DNA from: DATFDN01 sp963762525
Lineage (GTDB): Bacteria; Pseudomonadota; Alphaproteobacteria; Acetobacterales; Acetobacteraceae
Direction: 5' to 3'
DNA length: 64,000 bases
Assembly: GCA_963762525.1 (NCBI GenBank)
Contig: CAVXKT010000005.1
Span: 62,001-126,000, forward strand
A program made the translations under genes and the position numbers. The notes below the pieces were generated by a model. That model did no database searches and had not been told where the DNA came from. It saw only the letters and a list, made by a program, of their open reading frames with translations. Below, piece after piece: positions 55,335 to 64,000 of this stretch. Numbering within the stretch: the stretch's first letter is position 1; every line of letters begins with the position of its first letter.

Positions 55335-55793
55335 ATGCAGATGCGGGAGCGTTTCAGCGAGGCATTGAGCGCCGCCATGAAGGCACGCGACGCGCCCCGC
55401 GTCTCCACCTTGCGGATGATCCTGGCGAGGCTGAAGGACACCGATATCGCCGCCCGGCCTAAGGGCGTCGAGCGGGTTTCCGACCCCGAGGTGATGGCGA
55501 TGTTGCGGAGCATGGTGAAGTCACGCCGCGAATCGGTGGAGCTCTATCGGCGGGGCGATCGTCCCGATCTGGTGGCCAAGGAGGAGGCCGAGATCGGCGT
55601 GATCGAAAGCTTTCTGCCGCAAGCTCTTGATGATGCAGCAGTGGTGCTGGCCGTGGACGAAGCCGTGGCGGAAACCGGGGCGGCGTCGCCGAAGGAGATG
55701 GGCAAGGTGATGGCCGCCCTGAAGGCGCGGCATGGCGCCGCGCTCGACATGGCGCGGGCCGGTCCGCTGGTGAAGGCTCGGCTCGGCGCCTGA
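55335..55793 (+). CDS. GatB/YqeY domain-containing protein
   Basis: A YqeY-type protein (152 residues from ATG 55335; a GTG at 55311 is also in frame). It shows the helical pattern 'MQMRERFSEALSAAMKARDA', 'STLRMILARLKDTDIAAR', 'SRRESVELYRRGDRPDLVAKEEAEIGVIESFLPQ' and 'SPKEMGKVMAALKARHG'. This resembles the tail domain of GatB and may bind tRNA; its exact role is unknown. Its stop overlaps the dnaG start (TGATGG region), the standard order yqeY-dnaG-rpoD in alphaproteobacteria. Confidence 0.92.
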   Translation: MQMRERFSEALSAAMKARDAPRVSTLRMILARLKDTDIAARPKGVERVSDPEVMAMLRSMVKSRRESVELYRRGDRPDLVAKEEAEIGVIESFLPQALDDAAVVLAVDEAVAETGAASPKEMGKVMAALKARHGAALDMARAGPLVKARLGA

Positions 55794-57557
55794 TGGCCCT
55801 GCCGGCGGCGTTCCTCGACGAATTGCGGCTGCGCACGCCGCTTGCGCCGCTGATCGGCCGGCGGGTGAAGCTCGAGCGCGCCGGCAAGCAATGGCGGGCC
55901 TGCTGCCCGTTCCACGCCGAGAAGACGCCGAGCTTCTATCTCTACGACGACGGGTATCACTGCTTCGGCTGCGGGGCGCATGGCGATGCGATCGCCTTCG
56001 TCATGCAGACCGAGGGGGCGACTTTCCCCGAGGCGGTCGAGCGGCTCGCGGCGGCGGCCGGGTTGGAAGTCCCGAAGCCCTCACCGGGGGCCGCCGAGGC
56101 CGAGCGGCGGCGTCACGATCTGGTCGCGGTTCTCGATCTGGCGGCCGCCGGCTTCCAGCGCCGGCTGTTCCTGCCGGAGGGACGGCGTGCGCTCGACTAC
56201 CTGCTCGGCGCGCGGCCTGAGCGAGGCGACCATCCGCCGCTTCGGCCTCGGCTGGTCCGGCCCCGGCCGGGGAGCGCTGGCCGCCGATCTGGCGCGCGAG
56301 GGGGTCGATCCGACGCTGATGGAGGCGGCCGGGCTGCTGCGTCCCGATCCCGATGGGGGGCGGGCGCGCGAGATGTTCTACGAGCGGCTGATGTTTCCCA
56401 TCCGCGACCGCGCCGGCCGGCCCATCAGCTTCGGCGGGCGGATCTTGGGCGATGGCCAGCCGAAATACCTCAACGGCCCGGAGACGGCGCTGTTTTCCAA
56501 GCGGCACGGGCTGTACGGGCTCGATCTGGCGCGGGCCGCCCGCGACCGGCGGGTCGTCGTGGTCGAAGGCTATATGGACGTGATCGCGCTGCATCAGGCG
56601 GGTTTTGCGGGGGCGGTGGCGCCGCTCGGGACGGCGCTGACCGAGGAGCAATTGGCCGAGTTGTGGCGCCTCTCGCCGCTACCCGTCCTGAGCTTCGACG
56701 GCGACCCGGCGGGCAGGCGTGCGGCCATGCGCGCGGCCAATCTGGCATTGCCGCTGCTCGGTCCCGATCGGAGCCTCGCCTTCGCCGCGCTCCCCGAGGG
56801 CGAGGACCCGGATAGCCTGATGCGGCGGCAGGGACCGGCGGCCCTGGGCGCCGTGCTGGATAAGGCGCGACCGCTCGTGGAGATGCTATTCGATTGGCTG
56901 CGCGAGTCGGCCGGCGGTTCCGGTCCCGAGCAACGCGCCGCCTTGCGGGCCCGTATCGATGACGCCGCTCGGCGCATTCCCGACCGCGCGCTGTCGGCCG
57001 AGTATCGTCGCGCCCTGCTGGACCGCTTCTTTGCCGAGCGCCGATCGCGCAACGGGGGCCGGCCCAAGCCGGTGCCGCCGCGGCCGGCGATCTCGGAGAC
57101 CGCTACCCGCGCCGAGCGGGGTCGAATTCTGACGGCGGCGCTGCTGGCCCATCCCGGCTTGCTGCGCGACGTCGAGCACGCCTTCACCGAGGTGGCGCTG
57201 CCGGCCGATTGCGCGCGGCTGCGCGCGGCGCTGCTGGACTGGGCCGAACAGGCTGATGTGCTTGACTCGGCCGGGCTGACGAACCACCTCACGATTTCCG
57301 GATTGATGGCGGAGGCGAAGCAAATTCGGGCGTTGGCGCCCGCATTTGCTCGCGCCGACGCGATGCCGAGCGAAGCCGAGGCGGGTTGGTGGCACATTTT
57401 CGGGCTGATGAACCTTCCCCGGCTGCTCGAAGAACGCGCCGCGGCGCAACAGGCTGCCGGAGCCGACATGAACGCGGCAACGCAGCATCGGCTGATCGCG
57501 TTGAATTTGGCATTGGATCGGGTGACGGCAGCGGAGCCCGAGGACCCGGGGTTTTGA
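55793..57557 (+). CDS. dnaG: DNA primase, interrupted by a one-base frameshift
   Basis: DnaG makes the RNA primers of replication. The N-terminal CHC2 zinc domain is 'CCPFHAEKTPSFYLYDDGYHCFGCGAHGDAI'. The frame is broken at ~56210 by one extra G between 'RRALDYLLG' and 'RGLSEATIRRFGLGW'. Beyond it comes the catalytic core: 'FPIRDRAGRPISFGGRIL', 'YLNGPETALFSKRHGLYGL', and the TOPRIM acidic motif 'VVVVEGYMDVIALHQAGF' with 'LSFDGDPAGRRAA'. The C-terminal helicase-binding region runs to the end at 57557. As an essential gene, the break is almost certainly an artefact. Start overlaps yqeY. Confidence 0.95.
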
Positions 57558-57612
57558 CGCCGCCGCAAGTGTGTCTTCGGGAGTCCATTGTGTTTTCGGG
57601 AGTAGTTTGAGA

Positions 57613-59550
57613 ATGGCGACAAAGCCGACCGCCGCCGCCGACACCGCTACCGCGGAGCCTGATGTCGATACCACCCTGCTCGACGTGCAGTCCGCCGCCG
57701 TGAAGCGGATGATCGCGAAGGGCCGTGATCGCGGTTACATCACCTTTGACGATCTGAATGCCGTGTTGCCGGCCGAGCACAGCAGCTCCGAGCAGATCGA
57801 GGACGTGATGGCCAATCTCAATGAGATGGGCATCCAGGTCGTCGAGAGCGAGGAGAGCGAGGAGAGCGAGGCGCCGGCCGTCAAGCCGGAGAAGGCGGAG
57901 GCCGAGGGCGAGGCGGAGGAGCCGCCGGGCAACATCGATGAGGAGAACATCGGGCGCACCGATGACCCGGTGCGCATGTACCTGCGCGAGATGGGCACCG
58001 TCGAGCTGCTCTCGCGCGAGGGTGAGATCGCCATCGCCAAGCGGATCGAGGCCGGCCGCGACATGATGATCGGCGGCCTGTGCGAGAGCCCGCTCACGTT
58101 TCGCGCCATCGTCACCTGGCACGACCAGCTGAAGGCCGGGCGGACGCTGCTGCGCGACATCATCGATCTGGAGGCGACCCAGGGCGGCGGCGCCGGCGAG
58201 GCGGATACGGCCGCCGCGCGCGACGGCTTCGATGCCGCCGCGGCGGGTGAGGAGGAGCCGGAGGACGAGGGGGAGGGACCCGGGCTGTCGCTTTCGGCGA
58301 TGGAGGAGAAGCTGAAACCCGAGGTGCTGGCGACCTTCGAGGAGATCGAGGGCCTCTATAAGCGCCTGGGCAAGATGCAGTCGCGCCGTCTGGAGACGAT
58401 GACCCACGGCGAGGAGGTCAACGCACGTTCGGAAAAGACTTACGAGAAGGCGCGCGAGGAACTGGTCGAGAAGGTCGGCCAGGTGCGGCTGCACAATAAC
58501 CGCATCGAGGAACTGGTCACCCAGCTCAAGCAGCTCAACCATCGGCTGACATCGCTCGAGGGTTCGCTGCTGCGGATGGCGGAATCCTGCAAGGTTCCCC
58601 GCGAGGACTTCCTGAAGCAGTATCGCGGCAGCGAACTCGACCCGAACTGGCTCGATCGGGTGAGCAAGCTGGCCGGACGCGGCTGGAAGGCTTTCGCCAC
58701 CAAGGACCCGAACCAGGTAAGCGATACCCGCGCCCAGATCGCCGCGGTGGCCAACGATGCCGGCCTGCCGATCAGCGAGTTCCGCCGCGTGTTCATGACC
58801 GTGAGCCGGGGCGAGCGGGATTCGGCGCGCGCCAAGAAGGAGATGATCGAGGCCAATCTGCGCCTGGTGATCTCGATTGCCAAGAAATACACCAACCGCG
58901 GCCTGCAATTCCTTGATCTTATTCAGGAAGGGAATATCGGCCTGATGAAGGCGGTGGACAAGTTCGAGTATCGCCGCGGCTACAAGTTCAGCACCTACGC
59001 GACCTGGTGGATCCGGCAGGCGATCACCCGCTCGATCGCCGATCAGGCGCGCACCATCCGCATTCCGGTGCACATGATCGAGACCATCAACAAGCTGGTC
59101 CGCACTTCGCGCCAGATGCTGCACGAGATCGGCCGTGAGCCGCAACCGGAGGAACTGGCCGAGAAGCTCGGTATGCCGCTCGAGAAGGTGCGCAAGGTCT
59201 TGAAGATCGCCAAGGAGCCGATCAGCCTGGAGACGCCGATCGGCGACGAGGAGGACAGCCATCTCGGCGACTTCATCGAGGATAAGGCGGCGGTCATCCC
59301 GCTGGAAGCGGCGGTGCAGGCCAATTTGCGCGAAGCGACGACGCGTGTCCTGTCGTCGCTCACGCCGCGCGAGGAGCGGGTGCTGCGGATGCGCTTCGGC
59401 ATCGGCATGAACACCGACCACACGCTGGAGGAGGTCGGCCAGCAGTTCAACGTCACGCGCGAGCGCATCCGCCAGATCGAGGCGAAGGCGTTGCGCAAGC
59501 TGAAGCACCCGAGCCGCAGCCGCAAGCTGCGCAGCTTCCTCGACGACTGA
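57613..59550 (+). CDS. rpoD: RNA polymerase primary sigma factor RpoD (sigma-70)
   Basis: The housekeeping sigma factor, 645 residues from ATG 57613. Region 1.1 lies at the N-terminus ('RMIAKGRDRGYITFDDLNAVLP'), region 1.2 is 'RTDDPVRMYLREMGTVELLSREGEIAIAKRIEAG', and the non-conserved region is acidic. Region 2 has 'NLRLVISIAKKYTNRGLQFLDLIQEGNIGLMKAVDKFEYRRGYKFSTYATWWIRQAI', region 3 is present, and region 4 has 'LTPREERVLRMRFGIGMNTDHTLEEVGQQFNVTRERIRQIEAKAL'. Region 1.1 contains two short acidic repeats (ESEESEESE). It follows dnaG with a 55-base gap, completing the macromolecular synthesis operon. Confidence 0.98.
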   Translation: MATKPTAAADTATAEPDVDTTLLDVQSAAVKRMIAKGRDRGYITFDDLNAVLPAEHSSSEQIEDVMANLNEMGIQVVESEESEESEAPAVKPEKAEAEGEAEEPPGNIDEENIGRTDDPVRMYLREMGTVELLSREGEIAIAKRIEAGRDMMIGGLCESPLTFRAIVTWHDQLKAGRTLLRDIIDLEATQGGGAGEADTAAARDGFDAAAAGEEEPEDEGEGPGLSLSAMEEKLKPEVLATFEEIEGLYKRLGKMQSRRLETMTHGEEVNARSEKTYEKAREELVEKVGQVRLHNNRIEELVTQLKQLNHRLTSLEGSLLRMAESCKVPREDFLKQYRGSELDPNWLDRVSKLAGRGWKAFATKDPNQVSDTRAQIAAVANDAGLPISEFRRVFMTVSRGERDSARAKKEMIEANLRLVISIAKKYTNRGLQFLDLIQEGNIGLMKAVDKFEYRRGYKFSTYATWWIRQAITRSIADQARTIRIPVHMIETINKLVRTSRQMLHEIGREPQPEELAEKLGMPLEKVRKVLKIAKEPISLETPIGDEEDSHLGDFIEDKAAVIPLEAAVQANLREATTRVLSSLTPREERVLRMRFGIGMNTDHTLEEVGQQFNVTRERIRQIEAKALRKLKHPSRSRKLRSFLDD

Positions 59551-59562
59551 GGCCGCCGGCGG

Positions 59563-60120
59563 ATGGAGCCGGTGGCGCGCGTCGCTGTCACGGTGACGTT
59601 CTTGCGTATGGATCGGCCGCCGCGGGAACAAGCGCCGGCGCTGCCGCTCGGTTGCCAGCTCGTGCACGCGACCGGCTGCACCGTCGGGTTCTACCGCTAT
59701 CTCTACAATGCCGTGGGCGCCGACTACGTCTGGTGGCTGCGGCGAGCGATGCCGGACATCGATCTCTCGGCGCTGCTGCGCGACCCGCTGGTCTCGATTC
59801 ACGTGCTGTACGAGGCCGGCGAGCCTTGCGGCTTCTTCGAGCTTGATCAGCGGGCCTGGCCGGAGGTCAATCTCAGCTATTTCGGCCTGCTGCCGCACGC
59901 GATCGGCAGGGGCCTGGGCAGCGCCTTCCTGGGGCGGGCGGTGGATCTGGCGTGGTCGCGCGGTACCCGGGCGATGACGGTGAACACCTGCACCGCCGAT
60001 CATCCGCGAGCGCTGCCGGGCTATATGCGGGCCGGCTTCCGGCCGGTGCGCCAGGCCCGCGAGCTATGGGAGGTGCCGCTGCGGCTGGGGTTGCGGATCC
60101 CGACGCATCTGCTGGGGTGA
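59563..60120 (+). CDS. GNAT family N-acetyltransferase
   Basis: A 185-residue acetyltransferase, 12 bases downstream of rpoD. The acetyl-CoA loop is 'LPHAIGRGLGSAFLGRAVDLAW' (Q/R-x-x-G-x-G/A pattern), preceded by strand 'VNLSYFGL' and followed by 'MTVNTCTADHPRALPGYMRAGFRPV', the C-terminal GNAT strand-helix. An aromatic-rich N-terminal half ('GFYRYLYNAVGADYVWWLRRAM') forms the acceptor side. Similar proteins often sit near rpoD in this group. Acceptor unknown. Confidence 0.87.
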   Translation: MEPVARVAVTVTFLRMDRPPREQAPALPLGCQLVHATGCTVGFYRYLYNAVGADYVWWLRRAMPDIDLSALLRDPLVSIHVLYEAGEPCGFFELDQRAWPEVNLSYFGLLPHAIGRGLGSAFLGRAVDLAWSRGTRAMTVNTCTADHPRALPGYMRAGFRPVRQARELWEVPLRLGLRIPTHLLG

Positions 60121-60125
60121 GTGCC

Positions 60126-61414
60126 ATGGGCCGGTTTCGCTGGTGGATGGCATGGCTGCTGATCGGGCCGATCACCTTCGTGATGTCGCTTGATCGCACG
60201 GCGATCGTGGTAGCAGCCCCGGTCATCCAGCAGGAATACGGCTTCACCCTGGTCGAGATGTCGCTGATTCTGACCAGCTTCTCCTGGACCTACGCGTTTC
60301 TGCAAGTGCCGGCCGGATGGCTCGCGGAACGGATCGGGCCGCGGCGCGCCCTCTACTGGGCGAATTTGCTGTGGTCGCTGCTGACCGCGGCGACCCCGCT
60401 CGGGTTCAATCTGGGGTCATTCATCGCCATCCGCGCAGCCCTCGGTGTCGGGCAATCGGCCGACTGGCCGGCCTCGGTTCTGGCCCTGCGGCGTTGGTTT
60501 CCGCGCCGTGAGCGCGCCAAGGGCAATTCGGTGTTGCTGGCGGGCCTCTATCTCGGCCCGATCATCGCCGCGCCGGTTACCACCGCGGTGATGCTGGGCT
60601 TCGGCTGGCGCTTCGTCTTCTACGCGTTCGGCGCCCTCGGCATCGCTGCTCGGCCTGGCTTGGTGGGTGTTCTTCCGCGACGAACCGGCCGAGCATCCGC
60701 GCGTCTCGCGCGGGGAGGCGGCCCTGATCATGGCGGCGCGGGAGCCCGAGCCGCCGGCGACCCCGCGCGATGCCTGGCCGGTGCTGTTCCGCTCGGCCCA
60801 GTTCTGGGCGATCGGGCTACAGTATTTCTTCCTGATCCTGATCCAGAGCTTCTACACCTCCTGGCTGCCGACCTACCTCGGTACAGGCACGCCATTTCTC
60901 GCTTAAATCGATGGGGATCTTCGCTTCGCTCCCGTGGGTTGCGTTGTTCTGCATGGTGTTCCTCGCCGGCGGTCTCGCCGATCGGGTGCTGCGCGCCACC
61001 GGCTCGGTCTGGCGCGCGCGCGTCCCCGCCGCCATCCTCGGCTTCGTGGTGAGCGCAGGCGGGCTCATTTCTGCGGCCGAGACCGCAAATCCGGCGCTGA
61101 TGATGGCGCTGCTCTGCGTCTCGCTCGGCGCCATCGGCCTCACGCAGGTCTCCATCTGGTCGGCCTGTCAGGACATTGCCGGCGCGGCGACCGGCGTCGT
61201 GACCGGCTGGACCAACTTTCTCGGCAATGCGTCGGGCTTCGTCGGGCCGGTACTGATCGCGCTGCTGGTGCGATGGACCGGCGGCTGGTCGGGGGCGCTG
61301 CTGGGGATTGCGCTCGCCGGTCTGTGCGGCGCGGTTCTGTGGCTGTTCGTGCATCCGGAGCGACGGCTGGAACTGGCGCCGACCGGTGCGAAGGTGCTGC
61401 CGTCCGCGGGCTGA
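60126..61414 (+). CDS. MFS transporter, ACS (anion:cation symporter)-like, with two frameshifts
   Basis: A major facilitator reconstructed over three frames. The N-terminus MGRFRWWMAWLLIGPITFVM continues 'LDRTAIVVAAPVIQQEYGFTLVEMSLILTSFSWTYAFLQVPAGWLAERIGPRRALYWANLLWS', the ACS/glucarate-type opening. After ~60646 the frame moves to 'LAWWVFFRDEPAEHPRVS' through 'FYTSWLPTYL', and after ~60879 to 'VQARHFSLKSMGIFASLPW' to the end. ACS carriers import sugar acids, phthalate or similar anions. The next gene is an RraA-like protein, possibly acting on the imported acid. Start ATG 60126, six bases after the GNAT stop. Confidence 0.85.
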
Positions 61415-61429
61415 CCAGGGGGATGTGTG

Positions 61430-62098
61430 ATGGCGAAATACGAGATCGGACCGATGCCGGATTCGATCAGCGCGGAGGTCCTCGGGCTGCTGGAGCAAGC
61501 GGAAACGGCGACCATCGGGCATTGGCGGCATTGGGGCTTTTGCGAGCGTGCCATCCGCCCGCTGTTGGCGGGCCGCCGCGTCGCCGGAACCGCGGTCACG
61601 CTGGCTATTCCGGGCCCCGATTCGACGCTGCTCCATCATGCGCTCGGGCTGCTGCGGCCGGGCGATATCCTGCTCGTGGATCGGCTGGGCGACGATCGGC
61701 ACGCCTGTTGGGGCGGCGGGGTCACGGTCGCCGCCAAGGCCGCCGGCGCCAAGGCGGGCGTGGTGGACGGACCGTGCACCGACCTCGAGGAGATCGAGGC
61801 CTCGGATTTTCCGATCTGGTGTCGCGGCCTCGCGCCGATCACCACCCGCCTCTACGACCTGGGCGGGCGGCTGAACCGGCCGGTGGCGATCGGCGGCGCC
61901 GTCGTGATGCCGGGCGACGCGGTGCTGTGCGACGAAAGCGGGGTGCTGATCCTGGGCGCCGACGAGGCGGCGGACGAGGCGCGCGAGGCGATCGCCCGGC
62001 AGGGGCGCGGCGTGGAACTGCAAGCGAAGGTGCAAGCCGGCGCCAAGCTGGGTGCGCTGAGCGGGGCGACGGCGAAGGTCGTCGCCGGGCGCGACTGA
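61430..62098 (+). CDS. RraA-like protein, atypical 4-hydroxy-4-methyl-2-oxoglutarate aldolase homologue
   Basis: A 222-residue RraA/HMG-aldolase-fold protein. The family body is visible: 'ISAEVLGLLEQAETATIGHW', 'LLRPGDILLVDRLGDDRHACWGGGVTVAAKAAGAKAGVVDG', 'RLNRPVAIGGAVVMPGDAVLCDESGVLIL'. In true aldolases a conserved Arg-Asp follows the D-G (DGAVRD); here the stretch is D113-G-P-C-T-D118, so the arginine is replaced by Thr117 while the aspartate is kept. Activity is therefore uncertain. It follows the ACS-type MFS gene by 15 bases, suggesting a joint role with an imported oxo- or hydroxy-acid. Start ATG 61430. Confidence 0.82.
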   Translation: MAKYEIGPMPDSISAEVLGLLEQAETATIGHWRHWGFCERAIRPLLAGRRVAGTAVTLAIPGPDSTLLHHALGLLRPGDILLVDRLGDDRHACWGGGVTVAAKAAGAKAGVVDGPCTDLEEIEASDFPIWCRGLAPITTRLYDLGGRLNRPVAIGGAVVMPGDAVLCDESGVLILGADEAADEAREAIARQGRGVELQAKVQAGAKLGALSGATAKVVAGRD

Positions 62099-62201
62099 AA
62101 CCCCGCTTGCGGTCACAAGGCCGGGATCAGCGCCTTCGGAGCCCGTTTTGACGGCATCGTAACGCATTTCTTGCGGATGTTTGGATCGGGGTGATATTTG
62201 T

Positions 62202-62396
62202 ATGGGAGTGGCAATTGATGGGGTGTTGACATGCCGGCCGCCGGAGCTCTGGGCCAAGTCACGGGAATTATGGTTGACGTCGCTCGACGCCCCGCCGGAG
62301 ATTTGGGTCGCCCGGCGGGAGCCCCCGAAGCGTGCGGCCGATATCCGAAGGGATGAGGAAGCGCCTGTCCGCGACAAGGAGCTGACCGAGGCCTGA
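62202..62396 (+). CDS. Possible small hypothetical protein
   Basis: A 64-codon frame (MGVAIDGVLTCRPPELWAKS ... 'LDAPPEIWVARREPPKRAADIRRDEEAPVRDKEL'), rich in charged residues and proline, with an ATG at 62202. There is no clear ribosome-binding site and no recognised family. The preceding 100 bases are non-coding. Confidence 0.3.
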   Translation: MGVAIDGVLTCRPPELWAKSRELWLTSLDAPPEIWVARREPPKRAADIRRDEEAPVRDKELTEA

Positions 62397-62476
62397 TCGA
62401 TCCGGCACGGCCAAGGCATCTCTCGGGCCGCGACCCGTGCGGGCGCTCCCGGCCTCCGGGCTGGACCGAAAATCAC

Positions 62477-62554
62477 TGGCGCGCCCTGGTGGACTCGAAC
62501 CACCGACCCACAGATTAGAAGTCTGTTGCTCTGATCCAGCTGAGCTAAGGGCGC
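62477..62554 (-). tRNA. tRNA-Arg(TCT)
   Basis: A 78-base tRNA on the minus strand with encoded CCA. The acceptor is GCGCCCT/AGGGCGC with G73, the D-arm is AGCTCAGCTGGATCAGAGC, the anticodon arm is ACAGA-CTTCTAA-TCTGT (anticodon TCT, reading AGA/AGG), and the T-arm is GGTGGTTCGAGTCCACC. It lies in the gap before the LivK-type gene; the remaining ~200 bases to 62756 hold nothing recognised. Confidence 0.97.
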
Positions 62555-62756
62555 CGCCGGAACACAGCATTAACCATCCCGGCTTCGCTTGCCAGAGCCG
62601 GCTCGATCGCAATTCCCGCATCATGGGGGCTTTTCGCGAGCGCGACTTCGTGAGAAGGGTAGGGCTGCGGCGCATTGCTCGGGGCCGGAATTCGCGTGGC
62701 GACCGGCACGGATATTGCGTCGCTGTCATCCGGGGTGCCTTGGAGGGAATTAGGTA

Positions 62757-63995
62757 ATGATCACACGTCGGGCAGCCGCCCAACTCATCGCTTCGGCCGC
62801 CGCCGCGGCGAGCCTGGGCGGCATCGGTGCGGCCGAAGCCGCCGATAAGGTGCTCAAGGTAGCGGTGAATTTATCGCTGACCGGCGCCGATTCGCATAGC
62901 GCCAAGCTCATCCTCGACGGCGCCGAACTCGCCTTCGATCAGGCGGACAAGCAGAACGCGGTTCCCGGCTATACCTTCCAGGTGGTGCCGATGGACGATG
63001 CCACCGCCACCGCCGGGCAATACGATCCGGTGCAGGCGGCGACGAACGCCCGCAAGATGGTCGCGGACAAGCAGGTCATCGCCGCCATCGGTCCGCAGAT
63101 GTCGGGATCCGGCAAGGCGATGGCGCCGATCCTGAGCCAGGGGGAAGTGGCGACCATTACGCCGTCGTCCACTAATCCGGACATCTCCGATCCCAAATTC
63201 GCCGCGCAGTATCGCCCGGGCGGCAAGCCGATCTACTTCCGCACCGTCACCACCGACGCCTTCCAGGGTCCGAACATGGCCAATTTCATGGCCAAGGACC
63301 TGCATGTGAAATCGGTCTACATCCTCGACGATAGCGGCGCCTACGGCGTCGGCATGGCCGATGCCTTCCAGCGCCAGGCGGAGAAGGACGGCATCAAGGT
63401 GCTGGGCCGCGACCGTCTCGACCCGAAGGCCTCCGACTACACCGCCGTTCTCACCAAGATCAAGTCGTTGCATCCGGACGCAATCTATTACGGCGGGGTC
63501 GGGCAGGCCGGCGTGAAACTGGCGAAGCAGGCCTACGACATCATCCCCGACGTCATCAAGGCGGGCGGCGACGGCCTGCAGACGCCGGAGATGCTGACCG
63601 CCGCCGGCTTCCCGGCCGCCGAGGGCTGGTATGCGACCAACGCCTCGCCGCACATGACCGAGGACACCAAGGCGGAGAAGTTCGTCCAGGCGTTCAAGGC
63701 GAAATACGGCGAGTCGCCGGACGACTACACGATCACCGCCTATGATGCGGCACTGGTCATCATCGATTCGGTCAAGCGCCTGGTGAAGGCTGGCAAGCCG
63801 GTCAATCACGAGACGGTCCGCGACGCCATCCAGAGCGCCAACATGCCGACCATCCAGGGGGTGATCGCGTTCGACCCGAACGGCGACATCAAGGATCGCA
63901 CGGTCAGCGTGTTCCAGATCCGCAAGGACACCTCGAAGCCGCTCGACGATATGGCGGCGCAGTTCAAGTACATCGGAGTGGCGCCGCAGGCCTGA
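62757..63995 (+). CDS. ABC transporter substrate-binding protein, branched-chain amino acid family (LivK-like)
   Basis: A 412-residue periplasmic binding protein. The N-terminus MITRRAAAQLIASAAAAASLG continues GIGAAEA, a signal sequence with Arg-Arg, possibly Tat-exported. The mature part reads 'VLKVAVNLSLTGADSHSAKLILDGAELAFDQADKQ', 'ARKMVADKQVIAAIGPQMSGSGKAMAPI', 'VYILDDSGAYGVGMADAFQRQAEKDG', 'DAIYYGGVGQAGVKLAKQAYD', typical of type I Peripla_BP_6. GGAGGGAATTAGGTA precedes the ATG. The permease and ATPase genes may follow beyond the window end. Ligand unknown; it differs from the protein at 12096. Confidence 0.92.
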   Translation: MITRRAAAQLIASAAAAASLGGIGAAEAADKVLKVAVNLSLTGADSHSAKLILDGAELAFDQADKQNAVPGYTFQVVPMDDATATAGQYDPVQAATNARKMVADKQVIAAIGPQMSGSGKAMAPILSQGEVATITPSSTNPDISDPKFAAQYRPGGKPIYFRTVTTDAFQGPNMANFMAKDLHVKSVYILDDSGAYGVGMADAFQRQAEKDGIKVLGRDRLDPKASDYTAVLTKIKSLHPDAIYYGGVGQAGVKLAKQAYDIIPDVIKAGGDGLQTPEMLTAAGFPAAEGWYATNASPHMTEDTKAEKFVQAFKAKYGESPDDYTITAYDAALVIIDSVKRLVKAGKPVNHETVRDAIQSANMPTIQGVIAFDPNGDIKDRTVSVFQIRKDTSKPLDDMAAQFKYIGVAPQA

Positions 63996-64000
63996 ACGGA

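Noticed and set aside
57289..60003. A ~900-codon minus-strand frame over dnaG, rpoD and the GNAT gene
   Set aside because: It runs antisense to three well-supported genes; composition is typical of a shadow frame.
62437..62757. A plus-strand frame encoding PGGLEPPTHRLEVCC
   Set aside because: This is the common false translation of the antisense strand of tRNA-Arg, not a protein.

Overview
The window is a GC-rich stretch of chromosome from an alphaproteobacterium. Gene content and order (minD-minE; tig-clpP-clpX-lon; yqeY-dnaG-rpoD; fdsGBA-fdhD-fdsD with an OxlT-type transporter; a carA with an extra N-terminal helical domain) fit Rhodospirillales/Acetobacterales best, probably an Acetobacteraceae-like organism. 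This is inferred from family resemblance, not from a database search.

Layout. 0-3.6 kb: end of the Min system, a RidA protein, a thiolase and epmA. 3.7-4.7 kb: decayed remnants of a Dyp-type peroxidase and an OprB-type porin. 5-11.9 kb: DUF1203 protein, a secreted RTX-like protein, NUDIX hydrolase, enoyl-CoA hydratase, mutM, ubiE, livG, livF. 12-18 kb: a branched-chain-type solute-binding protein, sugar aminotransferase, MFS exporter and a WbpM/CapD-type dehydratase. 18-25 kb: small single-domain enzymes, a lipoprotein pair with an OmpA-like tail, and a CYP199-like P450. 25.2-33 kb: an unusual accessory cluster, all on the minus strand, with a two-subunit ATP-citrate-lyase-like enzyme, an MFS carrier, and a PrpF isomerase fused in frame to a Bug-type solute-binding domain. 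It ends at a 3' half of tRNA-Pro(CGG), a GMC oxidoreductase scrap and an IS481 scrap, which look like an integration scar. 33.7-42.4 kb: sufE, a secreted Gly-rich protein, and a formate module (OFA transporter plus a 45-residue partner, fdsD, fdhD, fdsA, fdsB, fdsG). 42.5-48.8 kb: lon, clpX, clpP, tig and tRNA-Leu. 49-52 kb: IclR regulator and an IS66 wreck beside a truncated nickel-transporter end. 52-64 kb: hydrolase, carA with a coupled small gene, mscL, yqeY-dnaG-rpoD, GNAT, MFS plus RraA-like pair, tRNA-Arg and a LivK-type protein.

Functional themes. There is protein quality control (Tig-ClpP-ClpX-Lon), formate or oxalate metabolism (carrier plus NAD-linked Mo formate dehydrogenase), organic-acid uptake and cleavage (25-33 kb cluster), and amino-acid-type ABC uptake without permease genes in view.

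A strong caveat: at least a dozen genes, including the normally essential dnaG and the core protease genes clpP and lon, carry one-base frameshifts, many at or next to short G/C runs. I treat these as probable assembly or sequencing indels and give the reconstructed extent of each gene; 3.7-4.7 kb, 33.0-33.6 kb and 50.1-52.0 kb look truly decayed.
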